Assembly (NCBI GenBank): GCA_004009845.1
Contig: RMBW01000204.1
Span: 1-28,997 of the forward strand
Source: Davidsoniella eucalypti
Lineage: Eukaryota; Ascomycota; Sordariomycetes; Microascales; Ceratocystidaceae
Length of the DNA: 28,997 nucleotides
Direction of reading: 5' to 3'
Under the pieces are notes generated by a model. The model saw only the letters and a program-made list of their open reading frames with translations. It was not told the origin of the DNA and did not search any database. This document shows, one piece after another, positions 1-10,115 of the stretch (within the stretch, counting starts at the first letter, position 1; each line of letters starts with the position of its first letter). Position numbers and translations under genes: made by a program.

Positions 1-368
1 GGACATGCGCGCTGTAATTCAGCTGACAGTCTAGCCAATTCCTAGCCATTTGATCTTCTTGACGGTTGGATTGTCGTCCATAGACGTCTATTTGTTCATT
101 GCTTGCTGCTTTACTCCTTGTTAATGCATAAGCTCAGTTCTTGGAATCTCAAATTCGACGGACTATCGTCTGCTTGCCTGGTGAGATCTTAACATAACCT
201 CTAAGCTCTGCAATTTCTCGCAAAGCTTTTTGAAGCTACCAACCAGAATATCATCAATTATGAGAGCTGAATGCCTTGAACTGGATGGATTTGGGGATTT
301 GATGTGTATGAGTCTCGAATAAATCAAGAACAGCATGGGGAGAGATCGCTGCCTTTGGTATCCTGGTC
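1..368 (-). pseudogene. LINE L1 ORF2 fragment (RT domain), 3' side of the A1 insertion
   Basis: On the minus strand this matches the reverse-transcriptase part of ORF2 in L2 (about 11880-12260) and L4, including the stretch around the YIDD catalytic box. It differs from those copies by several single-base gaps and substitutions, so no long frame is open. It is the direct continuation of the LINE at 6906 onwards: joining 368 to 6911 restores the LINE order, and the pentamer TGGTC is duplicated at the two edges of Gypsy A1. The 3' end of L1 (RNase H region, UTR, poly(A)) would lie left of base 1. The high gap density may be real decay or poor consensus near a contig end. Confidence 0.85.
364..368. 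repeat. Target-site duplication of Gypsy A1 (left copy)
   Basis: TGGTC lies directly before the LTR edge at 369 and is repeated at 6906-6910 directly after the other LTR. Five-base duplications are normal for Gypsy integrases. The target is the RT region of LINE L1. Confidence 0.93.
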
Positions 369-547
369 TGAGACGATATACGAGAATTTGCGAGGAAAAA
401 TGGTCGTAAAGATGAATTGAATTGAGACCGATGAGGGAGAAAGAGAAACTAAGACTAAACTACGAGGGAATCGGTCCCTATTTATGTCAAAGTCGAGTAG
501 GGCCAAGGCATGACTTGGCCAATACTGATGGGCCTTAGACCCTTACA
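369..547 (-). repeat. 3' LTR of Gypsy A1
   Basis: 179 bp. Read on the minus strand it starts TGTAAGGGTCTAAGGCCC and ends GTCTCA. By eye it is identical to the 5' LTR at 6727-6905 and differs at about three positions from the A2 LTRs. Confidence 0.95.
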
Positions 548-548
548 A

Positions 549-566
549 TAGTCTCCCCCCCCACCG
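549..566 (-). other. Polypurine tract of Gypsy A1
   Basis: On the minus strand a G-rich purine run (GGTGGGGGGGGAGAC type) lies directly upstream of the 3' LTR, where Gypsy elements prime plus-strand DNA synthesis. The same run precedes the 3' LTR of A2. Confidence 0.75.
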
Positions 567-810
567 GCAGAAAAAAATTTACTAATTTTTACAACAAAAA
601 CCCATAAAAACTCCTTCAAACAACCAATACAATATGACAAATAACAGAAAACAAGATGAGCCATGGTAACAATCCAATAACACAAAAATAACACTTTCCA
701 AACAGGGTAAAGATACCGGAAGCGGTAGGCGCTAGGGGGCGCAAGCGGTCGTCGTGGCGCAGTGGTATGCAGCACAGCCTCCAATCGGGGAGGATTGCGT
801 GTGTCGAGGG
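567..810 (-). other. 3' untranslated region of Gypsy A1
   Basis: This non-coding stretch between the end of pol and the purine tract is colinear with 20453-20723 of A2. It is AT-rich near the purine tract. Near pol it holds an antisense tRNA-like segment, listed separately. Open frames here do not agree between the two copies, so I see no gene. Confidence 0.7.
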
Positions 811-822
811 TCACGCCGTAGC
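744..822 (+). other. tRNA-like relic antisense to the Gypsy A1 3' UTR
   Basis: On the plus strand, TGGCGCAGTGGT (755-766) matches the RNA polymerase III A-box consensus at 11 of 12 positions. About 46 bp later, GTGTCGAGGGTC resembles a degraded B box. Between them CCTCC/GGAGG can form an anticodon-like stem, and GCGTG/CACGC can form a T-arm-like stem with an oversized loop. No acceptor stem pairs convincingly, so this is not called a tRNA gene. The same segment is in A2 (minus strand, about 20470-20550), so it belongs to the family. It could be a captured tRNA or SINE fragment, or chance. Confidence 0.35.
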
Positions 823-3800
823 CCTTGTCGGATCTGCTCTACGACAATAACCAGGCAGTGTACAGAGACTGGACAGTACATCCCAGTTCTTCTTGGTTTT
901 CTCCGTGAAGATGCGCCAGGCAACAGTGTCTTCCACATGTTCCAGAGGTTCCCACGTCGCATCTTGGTAGCCTAGCCATTTGACGAGGGCTTGCTTGTGA
1001 CCTCGGGAAGTGCGCTGTTTCAATATTGCCTCCACCCTGTACTCACCAGCCTCCAATGAGGGGTCCTCAAGCGCTTCCCTAGCCGTGATTGCGACAGGCT
1101 CATCGTCCTGAATCTCCTGAGATGGCAAGGGGTTGTTTGGGCGCGTCGGATGAGGCTCACATGGAAGACTGGGTGAATATCCGAGGGTACGTTCAGGCGA
1201 ACGTTATGGCTGCCTACAACTTCCAGGACAGTGTACCGTCTAGCTAGCCAGTCTAGCTTCTTTGAAGGCCTTTCCGTAGTCAGGTGCTTCGTGTTTAGGT
1301 AAACTAGGTCTCCTACTTTGAAACTTTCAGAGGGCTGGCGAAGACGGTTAGCACTGTTCTCCTGGTGTTCTTGGGCGGCTGCCATGGCGACAATAGCGAA
1401 CTGGGTGGCATCACTTAGCTTTGCTAACCAATCCTGGGCCCCGCGTACTGGAGACTTATTCGAGGCTGGGGGCCCTTGTACAGATGGTTCGATAATGTCG
1501 ACGTTAAAACCGTGGGTCATGAAGAAAGGAGAGAGGCCTGTAGCGGAAGAGATCCTGTTGTTTAGGGCGAGTTGCGCTTGAGGCAGCAAGGAGGCCCAGT
1601 CGTCCTGGGCAAAGGAACAGAAATTGCGCAGGTATGTCTCAATCTCCTGATTACTGCGTTCTTGGCTGCCATCCGTCTGTGGATGGAACGCTGTGGACAG
1701 GCGACGCTGAATGCCGAACCGGCGACATACTTCTCCCCAGAATAATTGAGCAAATTGAGGCCCTCTGTCGGAGACAATTGCTTGAGGAAAACCGTGGTGC
1801 GAGAAAACATGGATTAGCAAGGCTTCAGCGGTGGCTTGTGCAGTTGTAGACGACATAGGGATCAGGATTTGGGACTTAGACAGGCGGTCGGTGACACCCA
1901 GAATGGAAGTATAGCCCGAAGAGGTAGGTAGTGGGCCAATAAAGTCCATTGCTAGTTCAGCCCAGGGTCTAGACGGTACAGGCAGAGGTTTCAATAGACC
2001 GCGCTTCTGCTCTCGCCAGATCTTGCTCTTGCCGCAAGAAGAGCAGTTGGACACGAATCGTCGGACGTCGTTAGTCAGGCCAGGCCAGGCATACTCGCGC
2101 GATACGAGATCACGAGTGATTGCTCTTCCTGGGTGTCCGGCCAGAGTAGAGTCGTGAATTTGCTGGATGATCTTGGTTCTCAGGGGTTCGTAATATGGGA
2201 CCCAAAGTCTATCACGCCAGCGCAGCAGTCCGTCTTGGTCAACCTTACATTCGCTCATCTGCCATTGCAGACCCCAGTCGGCGGGGAACGAGCGGGCTTC
2301 GTCTCGTACTAATTTACGAGCCAGCCACCAGCGTTATTATTGGCAAGGGCTTGGTTCCATAGGTCAGTCATCTCGGGATCAGCGAAAGGGATGATACTAC
2401 TTCTCTAGTTGCGTTATCGTCAGTCGGCGCATCCTTGTCTGGCTCCTGAGCCCAAACTGCGCCAATTACTACCAGGTCATTGCTCGCCTCACTCTTCTCG
2501 AGGAGTTGATGCACACGACTAGCCAGCCTATCGTCTTTTTCGTCGGCTGGCATGTCCTGGTCCCTTCTTGAAAGGGCGTCTGGTACAACTTGCTCGGTGC
2601 CTGGGCGATGGCGCAGGCAGAAGCTGAAGTCAGAGAGCTCATATCCCCAGCGACGCTGTCTCTCGGCAAGCGTCCTCTTAGTGCGAAAGTACTCCAGATT
2701 ACGGTGGTCAGTGTATACCACAAAGTCAACCCCTAGGAGGAAATGGCGCCATTCTCGAATGGACCAGTAAATAGCCAACATCTCCTTGTCGTGAATCGGG
2801 TAATTGGCTTCCGGGGGAGTAAGTTTGCGCGAGAGGAAGGCGATGGGGTGCATAAGGCCATCATCGCCTCGCTGGGATAATTCTGCTCCTAAGGCGTAAC
2901 CAGACGAGTCGGCGGTCAGTACAGTTTCTTTCAGGGGGTCAAAAGGAGTCAGAACAGGGGGAGTAAGGAAGGCTTTCTTAACTTCGGCAAAAGAGTGAGC
3001 GCAGGCATCAGACCATACGAAAGGGTGTCCTTCTTGGTTAACCCTACCAGAGGCGCCATTAATTCTGACAGTCGAGGCACAAAATCTCTGTAGAAATTCA
3101 CGAAGCCAATAAACCCGCGTAAACCTTTCAATGTCGTGGTGGTTTCCATTCACGAATCGCTAGGGTTTTCTCGGGGTCAGCCTTGATACCAATACCTGGG
3201 CCGACTATGAATCCGAGGAACTTAATCTCCTTAGCCAGAAAGTGACACTTGCGCAAGTCGAGTTGGAGGCCGGCTTGATCGAGTGCATGGACGATCTCGA
3301 GCACTAGTTGTCTATGCTCCTCCTCAGTACCGCTGGAGTAGATATCCACGTCATCGATATAAGCGCTGCAGCTAATACCCAGCCATTTCCGAAGGACCGA
3401 GTTGATGTAGCGTTGGAAAGCAGCAGGGGCATTGGTCAGACCGAAAGGGATGACGTTCCATTCGAAGGCCCCTAGGGGAGTCCGAAAAGCGGTTAACTCC
3501 TCATAGCCAGGGGCTATACGAATACGATGAAAGCAGCAATGACATCTACTTTGGACACCCACTTGGCTTCCGAAATTTGCCGCAGGGTGTCATGGATAAG
3601 GGGTAAGGGGTATGAGTCCTTTTTGGAAATAGCGTTGACTGCGCGGTAGTCTACGCAGAAACGAATTCCACCTCCAGGTTTCTTTACAAATAGCACTGGA
3701 GAGCCCACTTCAGACTTTGTGTCCTTTATCCATTTAGTAGCCAGTAGTTCCGTCAGCGTCTTCTGCATCACCAACAGCTCTGCGCGAGACAACGGGTACA

Positions 3801-4434
3801 GCGATTGTATAGGTAACGTCTTTCCCTCCATCAGCTCGATCTTCAAGTCCACTCCAGGCCGGTGCGGCGGGAGGTCCTTGGACGCTTTTGCCTCGAAGGC
3901 AGAGGCTACGGGTCTTAACCACTCAGGTAGCGGCGGTCTCTCCTGTTCCTTTTGCGCTAATGCTCTGTTGACGTCCTCCAGCGTAATACGGAAGATGGCG
4001 AGGTCGTCGTCGTTGTCGCAAAGGGCATGAAATTCGTCAGGAGTAAGTTCTTCGGCTGTAGGTACTTCAATCTGCCCGGAACGAGGGTGCAAGTGCACGT
4101 CGTGGTTGATGAGCCAGCGTTGACCAAGTATCAGGTCTTCGGTCTGGCCGGGGACGACGTAGGCCCATATGTCCTCGTGATGTTCCGGTAGGTGCAGTGT
4201 GAATTGGGCGATTTGTGTAATGACGGGGGGACTGGTTTGAGATGCGGCTAGAGAAACCTTACGGGGTTCGATGGGTAATGTCTTCGTTGCGTAGGCGAGT
4301 AGGCGCGGGGGCACGACGGCGAGGCAGAGACAGCCACTGTCGACGAGAGCCTTCGTAGAAAAAGTATTCATAGATAAATCTAGATACGTTCCCTTAGCTC
4401 CCATCTCTAATCTAACTATCTGTTCGCCTTCCAT
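811..4434 (-). pseudogene. pol: Gypsy A1 pol (protease-RT-RNase H-integrase-chromodomain), frameshifted
   Basis: Compared with the open pol of A2, this frame has one-base deletions near 3530, 3138, 3026, 2388, 2331, 1140 and 882. These split it into segments: 3514-4434 (protease with LVDSG, start of RT), 3128-3562 (RT with YIDD), 2368-3153 (RNase H), 1020-2258 (integrase with zinc finger and DDE residues) and 811-1128 (chromodomain, LVKWLGY and TWEP). The final deletion also changes the C-terminal tail. The first ATG is at 4434, 38 bases after the gag stop and in the -1 frame relative to gag. All lesions are single missing bases, several in short homopolymers. Real inactivation and consensus error are both possible. 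Confidence 0.9.
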
Positions 4435-4446
4435 CGTATCCTCCTT

Positions 4447-4481
4447 ACCAGGGCGCGACTTGTCCTGGTCACCTAAAAATC
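4447..4481 (-). promoter_or_regulatory. Predicted -1 frameshift site and stem-loop, Gypsy A1 gag/pol junction
   Basis: On the minus strand gag ends GAT TTT TAG. Six bases beyond the TTT codon, ACCAGG pairs with CCTGGT across an 11-base loop. A P-site slip on T TTT would enter the open pol frame. It has the same layout as A2, and family D varies it with compensating bases. Confidence 0.6.
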
Positions 4482-6380
4482 CATCAAATCATCCTCATCA
4501 GTGGCCGGGCGGTGCGTGTTGGTAGAGGCCACCACGGCGGTGCTTTCGGACGAGGGCAGCAGGCGATCCATCATCAGGTGATCCGTCTTCGCGAGTTCTT
4601 CGCGTACTGCGGGTCGGATCTCGTCGCGTACGGCCGACTTAACGGCGCCGTTGATAGCGTTGATTAGCACCTTGTTGGTCTTAGGTCCTTGTAGAGTTCG
4701 ACGCGAGGGACATTGATTAGCGATATGTCCGGGCTGTGAGCAGATGAAACAAATTCCTTCTCGTAGCATGCGACTGCGTTCAGTAGGGTTGAGACGTGGC
4801 TTGTCATTACGGGGTTGCTGCGTTTGACGAGGAGCATTGCTTCGTGAGGGGGGCTCGGCACGCGCTCTCCAGTTGTCGCTGTCTCGGTATTGGGTAGGAC
4901 GCGAGGTCTTCTTCGTGTAAGGACCGTAATAATCATGGTGGCGGCTGAAATGGTCGAGCAGGCTCTCAGTAACTTCCCTGTAAGTAGGCAGGCTCCAGAG
5001 GATGGTGGTTTTGACCACTAGCTCTTCTCGTGTGGCGCGACGTAGAAGGTCGATGAGCATGTCGTCGTCTTGCATACCTGCGGCCAGAGCTAACCCTTCG
5101 AAACGGTTGAAGAAGTCGAGGAATGATTCGTGGGACTCCTGGCGAGCACCAAAGAAAGCAGTGCGGGCTTGCGACTTACGGGCACGGCTGCGGAACATGA
5201 GGTCGAGTTTGTCTAGCAGCTTGTCGTATGAGCCTGGCTGGTCGCTAATGGAGACAAAGAATTCGTTGAGTTTGGCACGCGTGTCGGAGCCTAGTCGGCT
5301 AAACAGGTAGGCAGTGCGTGCTAGCTCGTCGCCTATAGCTCGGCCATCGATTCGCATCTTGAAGATTGCTAGGGTTCGCCAGTTTTCATACTCTGCGTGA
5401 GTGCCTCCAAATTCGATAAGGTGAGGCTGAGATGGGCGGACGCGGCTACGGGATCTCGAACGTCTTCGGGTAGTGACGGCAGTAGTTGGGACAGGAGGCA
5501 TGGCGGGAGCAGTGGGTTCAGTATGGTTGCCTATGACCAATTGGGACAGTAGCGAGACAGTGTCCTTCAATTCCCTAAGTTCATTGAGCAGTGCATTGTC
5601 GGCAGGCTGAGGAGCGCGTGAATGGGCAGGGCCAGGAGAACGCGTCGGCTGACGGCCACGGGATGGAGGACGCGACGCGTGGCGGACAGACATTCCCATG
5701 CTTTCGGCCAGACGGGCCAAGTCAGAGTCAGGGGAAGGGTGTTGGCTGACAGAAGGGCGACGACGAGAATGGGTATCTACACCAGGGGCAAAGTGGGATA
5801 GGCTTCGAACAGAGGCAGCGCGACTGATGGCACGGGTGTGAGTGGTCTCGTACGAGATTAGTTCCTCAGCTTCATATGCAGCGGCCCTTGTAGCGACTAG
5901 GGGAGCGCGGGAGGAGTGCACGGGGTTACCATCCTTATCACGCGGGGGAGAGCGTGGGATGCCGATGAAACAGGAGGAGAGGAGACGTGAGGACACGTGA
6001 GCACGAGCACGCGCTTCGCGGATTACGCGGTTACCACAGGCGACGTGGCCAACAAAGTCACCGGTGAAGGAGAGGTGGCCCAAGTTATCGTGAAAGTGTT
6101 CCTTATGGGCGAGGACGTCGCGTGTGGAAGGGCAAAAGCCAAGGAGGGAGGCCAGACGGGCGCGCTCCTTGCGCTTGAATAGTGCGAGGTAACACCAGCC
6201 GGGTTTGCGCCAGGCGCGCTTCGTAGGTAGGTCAAGGGCGGACAAGATGTAGCCCTCAGCCGGTTCCTGGTTGGGGTTCAGGGTGAAAACACGCGCTAGG
6301 GCAAGGTTATGCCAGGTGTGGTAGACGCAGCGAGTTAGGGTAGCAAGGAGACCCCAGAACAGAAACAGCAAGCCAGACAT
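4473..6380 (-). CDS. gag: Gypsy A1 Gag polyprotein (635 aa)
   Basis: Structural protein of the retrotransposon particle. The start at 6380 is the first AUG of the predicted transcript and has a good context (CACC before ATG). The product has the same length as A2 Gag. In order: a hydrophobic N-terminus (GLLFLFWGLLATLT); a conserved basic block around PGWCYLALFKRKERARL; an Arg/Ser/Pro-rich linker; a short amphipathic stretch (NELRELKDTVSLLSQL); a capsid-like helical region; and one CCHC zinc knuckle (CFICSQPGHIANQC) near residue 544. It ends DDLMDF. Unlike pol in the same copy, it has no frameshift. An in-frame extension to 6680 runs through the leader repeats and is not expected to be translated. 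Confidence 0.93.
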   Translation of the reverse strand: MSGLLFLFWGLLATLTRCVYHTWHNLALARVFTLNPNQEPAEGYILSALDLPTKRAWRKPGWCYLALFKRKERARLASLLGFCPSTRDVLAHKEHFHDNLGHLSFTGDFVGHVACGNRVIREARARAHVSSRLLSSCFIGIPRSPPRDKDGNPVHSSRAPLVATRAAAYEAEELISYETTHTRAISRAASVRSLSHFAPGVDTHSRRRPSVSQHPSPDSDLARLAESMGMSVRHASRPPSRGRQPTRSPGPAHSRAPQPADNALLNELRELKDTVSLLSQLVIGNHTEPTAPAMPPVPTTAVTTRRRSRSRSRVRPSQPHLIEFGGTHAEYENWRTLAIFKMRIDGRAIGDELARTAYLFSRLGSDTRAKLNEFFVSISDQPGSYDKLLDKLDLMFRSRARKSQARTAFFGARQESHESFLDFFNRFEGLALAAGMQDDDMLIDLLRRATREELVVKTTILWSLPTYREVTESLLDHFSRHHDYYGPYTKKTSRPTQYRDSDNWRARAEPPSRSNAPRQTQQPRNDKPRLNPTERSRMLREGICFICSQPGHIANQCPSRRTLQGPKTNKVLINAINGAVKSAVRDEIRPAVREELAKTDHLMMDRLLPSSESTAVVASTNTHRPATDEDDLMDF

Positions 6381-6436
6381 GGTGACTTGGACGTGTGCGA
6401 GAAGCGAGCGAGCGGACGGATAAGGCAGGTGCAATA

Positions 6437-6695
6437 GGGCAAACAACCGGCTTGGACAGGACGAAATAAAGGCAAGCAAACGGCTTGGACAAAAGGGAGA
6501 AATCAAGCGGTCGGCTTGTACAGGAAAAGGGGCAAGCGGACGGCTTGGACAGGAAAAGTGGCAAGCGGGCGGCTTGGACAGGAAGAGAGGCAAGCGGACG
6601 GCTTGGACAACAGAGAGGGCAAGCGGACGGCTTGGACAACAGAGAGGGCAAGCAGACGGCTTGGACAGAAAAGAGGGCAAGCAGACGGCTTGGAC
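6437..6695 (-). repeat. Leader tandem array of nine hairpin units (Gypsy A1)
   Basis: Nine units of about 29 bp lie between the primer site and gag. Each contains CAAGC, five variable bases, then GCTTG. Eight stems are perfect and the ninth (CAAGC/GTTTG) keeps pairing through a G-U pair. The array is free of ATG in the sense direction. Because the period is not a multiple of three, the frames across it are not coding. Confidence 0.9.
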
Positions 6696-6713
6696 AACAA
6701 AAACTTAAGAGTT

Positions 6714-6724
6714 ATCGGTCTCAA
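6714..6724 (-). promoter_or_regulatory. Self-priming primer-binding site of Gypsy A1
   Basis: On the minus strand TTGAGACCGAT lies two bases inside the 5' LTR edge. It is the exact complement of ATCGGTCTCAA within the LTR, as in A2. No tRNA 3'-end complement was recognised here. Confidence 0.75.
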
Positions 6725-6726
6725 AA

Positions 6727-6905
6727 TGAGACGATATACGAGAATTTGCGAGGAAAAATGGTCGTAAAGATGAATTGAATTGAGACCGATGAGGGAGAAA
6801 GAGAAACTAAGACTAAACTACGAGGGAATCGGTCCCTATTTATGTCAAAGTCGAGTAGGGCCAAGGCATGACTTGGCCAATACTGATGGGCCTTAGACCC
6901 TTACA
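6727..6905 (-). repeat. 5' LTR of Gypsy A1
   Basis: 179 bp, identical by eye to the LTR at 369-547. Read in element sense it has a TATA-like ATAAATAG, then a pyrimidine-rich run, then ATCGG, the inferred transcript start. It is followed by TSD copy TGGTC at 6906-6910, where LINE L1 resumes. Confidence 0.95.
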
Positions 6906-8815
6906 TGGTCAATGGTATAGAATTTTGTTCGTTTGCCATCAAAGCATATCTGGACCTTCCTCTTTTGAAGGAATGCTGCAATCCATTGGGTGCAGTTATT
7001 CGGAAGACCTAGATCTCTGCAGTGCCACAGTAGGGTGTCCCTATTAACATGGTCGAAAGCGCCTTTAATATCAAGTAGTGCAATACTCGATTTCAGGCCC
7101 TGTTCTTTCCATGACTTGACTTGGTCCATGAGAACCATTGCTGCATCGATTGTCGATCGTTGTTTCCGTCCGCCAAACTGTGTTGGGTGAAGTAGGTCGT
7201 CCTTCGTTGCAGCCAAGAAACCAAGTCTCTGTGCAAAAATTCGTTCCAATACTTTACCTAAGCAGTTCAGCAGTGTGATAATCCGGTATGCCTTGATTCG
7301 GGAATAGTCTGGTTTGTTGGGTTTTTTCAATATCACTCCAATGCCCTGGCGCCACAACTTAGGACACTGTCCTTTAGTGAATAGCTCCGTGTAGACATAG
7401 TGGAAGACCTCAGGGATGGCCCTATAAGCATTTTGAATCATTTGGAAATTAATCCCATCTGGTCCAGCAGACTTCTTAGGGTTTGAGGTCATGATAGCTC
7501 TTTCAATCTCAATGGTAGAGATGTTAGGCCACGGCCATTTCGAGTTCTCGTGATGTGGGATGGGTAGAGTGTCTTCGTCCTCAAGGGACTCACCTTTTTC
7601 GCCGCCCACAAGATTCAGTAGCATCTTAGCTTTGTCTTCGAAAGACTCAGCCTTGACACCATTTTCCTCGAGTGGTTGTATATACGAGTCGGTTTTGGGT
7701 TTCGTGTATCTCATAGCAGTGAAGACTTCGTCGCCTGTTGCTTGTTCTAAGAACGAGTTGAAATAGTTAGTTTTGGTTTTGATAATGGCGTGGAAATACT
7801 TGTTTCTTTTTTCCTTGTACTCCGTGTGACGGATCTTTTCCTCCTTCCAATGTCGTTCAGCCCTCAGGAAGGACTTCCTCAATAGTTTGATTTCGTCGTT
7901 CCACCAAGGCTTACTCCGGGGGCAGATGCGAGCCTTCGGCATCACCTCTGCGCAGGTATCTTGGATGGCGGCGGTCAGAATTGCCGCCAGGTCCGGTCGA
8001 GTATCTCTTTTTTTGAGATTTTCTAATACTACTGCCTCCTTTTTTTTGAGGCTGTCTCTGAACTGTTTCCAGTCAGTTTTTTTCAAATTGTATACCACCT
8101 TTTCCTCCTCTTTTTTGTTATTTCTGGCGTCGTGGAACTGCAATTTAATGCACTGGTGATCCGAACCATGGAGACCTTCACACGTCCAACTAGTTTTCGT
8201 TTGCTTCATCTGCCCAGTGAGGAAGGCGAGATCGATGATTGATGTTTTCTGCGACCTGGTGGTGAAGAAAGTGCCTCTGTTGACTAGAGCATTCTCGGGA
8301 TCCACCACCAAGTCAGCATTGTTCCTCTGTAACCAGCCAACGACTTCATCTGCATGTTGTGATTGCTCACAGTTCACAGACCACCATGGATGATGGGTGT
8401 TGAAGTCCCCGACTATGATGCCACTCCCTACCTGCCATTGCTGGACAAGCGGGTGCTGTAAAAGGGGTTGGGTTGGATGGTTGTAGAGGTTGACCAATAA
8501 TGGTTGCGCGTCTATATGAAGTCTTATGCTTTGAATATCGCTGCTTGCGATGTCGAGAGGCTTTTCTATTGTGAAGTCAATGTCCTTTTGGATATAGGTC
8601 ACGACCCTTGGTCTTGTTAGCGGAGATAAGGTTGGTTTGACGGTGTGAAAGTTTTGGTGGTCCTGGAAAATCCATTTGCCTTCTTTTTTCCATACCCAGG
8701 GTTCTTGAATGCACAATATCTCCACTCTCTGCGTTATTGCTAATTCAAAGAGATGGTCCAAAATGCCTTTGCGTTTTCCCTGGTTATGCTGAAAGATCGT
8801 GAGTTTTCTAATCAT
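6906..8815 (-). pseudogene. LINE L1 ORF2, N-terminal part (endonuclease + RT), cut by Gypsy A1
   Basis: The ATG at 8815 opens MIRKLTIFQHNQGK, the start of an exonuclease-endonuclease-phosphatase (EEP) domain. IQEPW, GDFNTHHPWW, IIDLAFL and GSDHQC mark its active-site boxes. The RT domain follows (SAGPDGINFQMIQ, LLNCLGKVLERI, ALLDIKGAFDHVN) and breaks off after FYTIDH, where the LTR begins. The rest of RT lies at 1-368. The start overlaps the ORF1 stop by eight bases (ATGATTAG). EEP nicks the target and RT copies the LINE RNA from the nick. Within this piece the frame is open and close to L4 ORF2. Confidence 0.9.
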
Positions 8816-10115
8816 AAAAATACTTGACAATCTTGACTTGTTGCGCGGCAAAGAACATCTGCTTGTTGAGACAAACAGACGCACTTGCCTGGTTCAGGAC
8901 AGTAAATACGACGGATCCCACCGTCTGTCCTGGGCGAGGCTTGCGTAGCAGGCGCACTCTCGGGAGGGCCTCAATGCCATTGCTGTCGTAAAACTCTTCA
9001 GCAAAGTTGTCGATCTCTTCAAGACTCATACCGTGCATTACGAGTCGTTGCCAGTTCTCAGGCTCGATGCAGTCCTTCCAGCCCAAAGGTCGGAGGCGTG
9101 CCATCCAGCTGTCCTTAGTTTTAAGGAGGCTGGCCTTCGCGGAGGTGCTGCTGCAAGTGATGCTGATGTTGTTCTTCGAGGTCAGCCTCACCTCAATGGC
9201 CTTCATTTCTCCATTGCAGTTAACCAAGTCACGGATGTGCTTGGGGGAGGGAAACTTGCCACCACCGATAAGCAGTAGCTTGTTGGTGCTCTGTGTATTC
9301 TGCACAGAGGGGCGGGTTGGTTTGCGGATTTTTACTTGTTGCCAGTCTTTATCAGAGTCTACTGAGGTTGGGGCATTGGTCTTGTTTGTTTCTTCTTCAG
9401 CCGTGGATGGCTTATTGGGTTTTGTCATGTCTTTCTGTGTTGTTGTTGATGTTTTGTTGATTGATGTGTCGCGAGGCACGTCTGTGGTGTTGGTGTTTGT
9501 TGTTGTGGCAGCCTTGGGAGGCGCGGGTAGCGTAGCCTTCTTCGCCGGCTTCTTTTTTTTGTTATTGTTGTTGATGATGTCCACTTTCTTTGGCACCGCT
9601 GGTTGGATTGCCGGTGTAGCTGGCGTTTTCGTGATGGCAGAGTACAGTGCCTTTGCCGAATTAGCCGTTGCCTTTGCTGCATCTTCTATGATGACTTTTG
9701 GTGGTGGTGGTGGAGTGTCTGGTAAGTTAAGACTCCCAAACCTCTCTGCAATCTCGATTTGTATCGACTCGAACATGCTGTCTAGCACTACCAGTGACGA
9801 CATCTCCCGTTTGACGATCGCGATGCTTGCAGCGATCTTAGATTGTTTAGGGTCAGGGCCGACCCATCTCGATAGGTCGAGGCCTTTCGCCTCGTGCCAC
9901 TTTTTCGCAGCAACAGGAGGAGAGCTTGTTAGCTCGATCTCCTCGATGCGGCGTTTGTTTTTGTTGGTGGTGGTGTTGTTTCCGTCGGTCATTTCGCTGT
10001 CGTCCATGTGTGTTGGTACGAGGCTGATCGATTTAGTGGGGGTTACCGTTGGGCTTTCGCCGTCTTTCGAGGCTTCAATCGCCCTTAGTGCGTCGCGCAT
10101 GGCGTGCGCCATCAT
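8808..10115 (-). CDS. LINE L1 ORF1 protein (435 aa), nucleic-acid-binding partner of ORF2
   Basis: First ATG after an in-frame stop at about 10137. The protein begins MMAHAMRDALRAIEASK. It has an acidic N-terminal third with a KRRIEE patch and a long Ala/Thr/Lys/Pro-rich linker with NNNNKKKKPAKKA. A compact C-terminal region (LLLIGGGKFPSPKHIRDLV to VKIVKYFYD) may fold as an RRM-like nucleic-acid-binding domain; this is inference. I see no CCHC knuckle, which many Tad-type ORF1 proteins have. The same C-terminal region is in L4. It is expected to coat the LINE RNA in the ribonucleoprotein. The 377-codon frame on the opposite strand is a shadow. Confidence 0.88.
   Translation of the reverse strand: MMAHAMRDALRAIEASKDGESPTVTPTKSISLVPTHMDDSEMTDGNNTTTNKNKRRIEEIELTSSPPVAAKKWHEAKGLDLSRWVGPDPKQSKIAASIAIVKREMSSLVVLDSMFESIQIEIAERFGSLNLPDTPPPPPKVIIEDAAKATANSAKALYSAITKTPATPAIQPAVPKKVDIINNNNKKKKPAKKATLPAPPKAATTTNTNTTDVPRDTSINKTSTTTQKDMTKPNKPSTAEEETNKTNAPTSVDSDKDWQQVKIRKPTRPSVQNTQSTNKLLLIGGGKFPSPKHIRDLVNCNGEMKAIEVRLTSKNNISITCSSTSAKASLLKTKDSWMARLRPLGWKDCIEPENWQRLVMHGMSLEEIDNFAEEFYDSNGIEALPRVRLLRKPRPGQTVGSVVFTVLNQASASVCLNKQMFFAAQQVKIVKYFYD

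Larger units (their letters stand above)
369..6905 (-). mobile_element. Gypsy chromovirus A1, nearly full length, minus strand
   Basis: This is a 6537-bp element bounded by identical 179-bp LTRs (TG...CA in element sense) and a TGGTC target duplication. In element sense the order is 5' LTR, primer site, hairpin-repeat leader, gag, pol, 3' untranslated region, purine tract, 3' LTR. It is closely related to the plus-strand copy A2 at 14381-20920. Gag is open, but pol carries seven one-base deletions relative to A2, so this copy cannot make a full pol as written. Identical LTRs argue for recent insertion. Confidence 0.95.

Noticed and set aside
744..822. A functional tRNA gene
   Set aside because: No paired acceptor stem, irregular T loop and a weak B box; reported only as a tRNA-like relic.
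6485..6778. Several short open frames through the leader repeats (also 14508-14977, 27886-28173)
   Set aside because: They exist because the repeat lacks stops in most frames. They shift frame at every unit and differ between copies.
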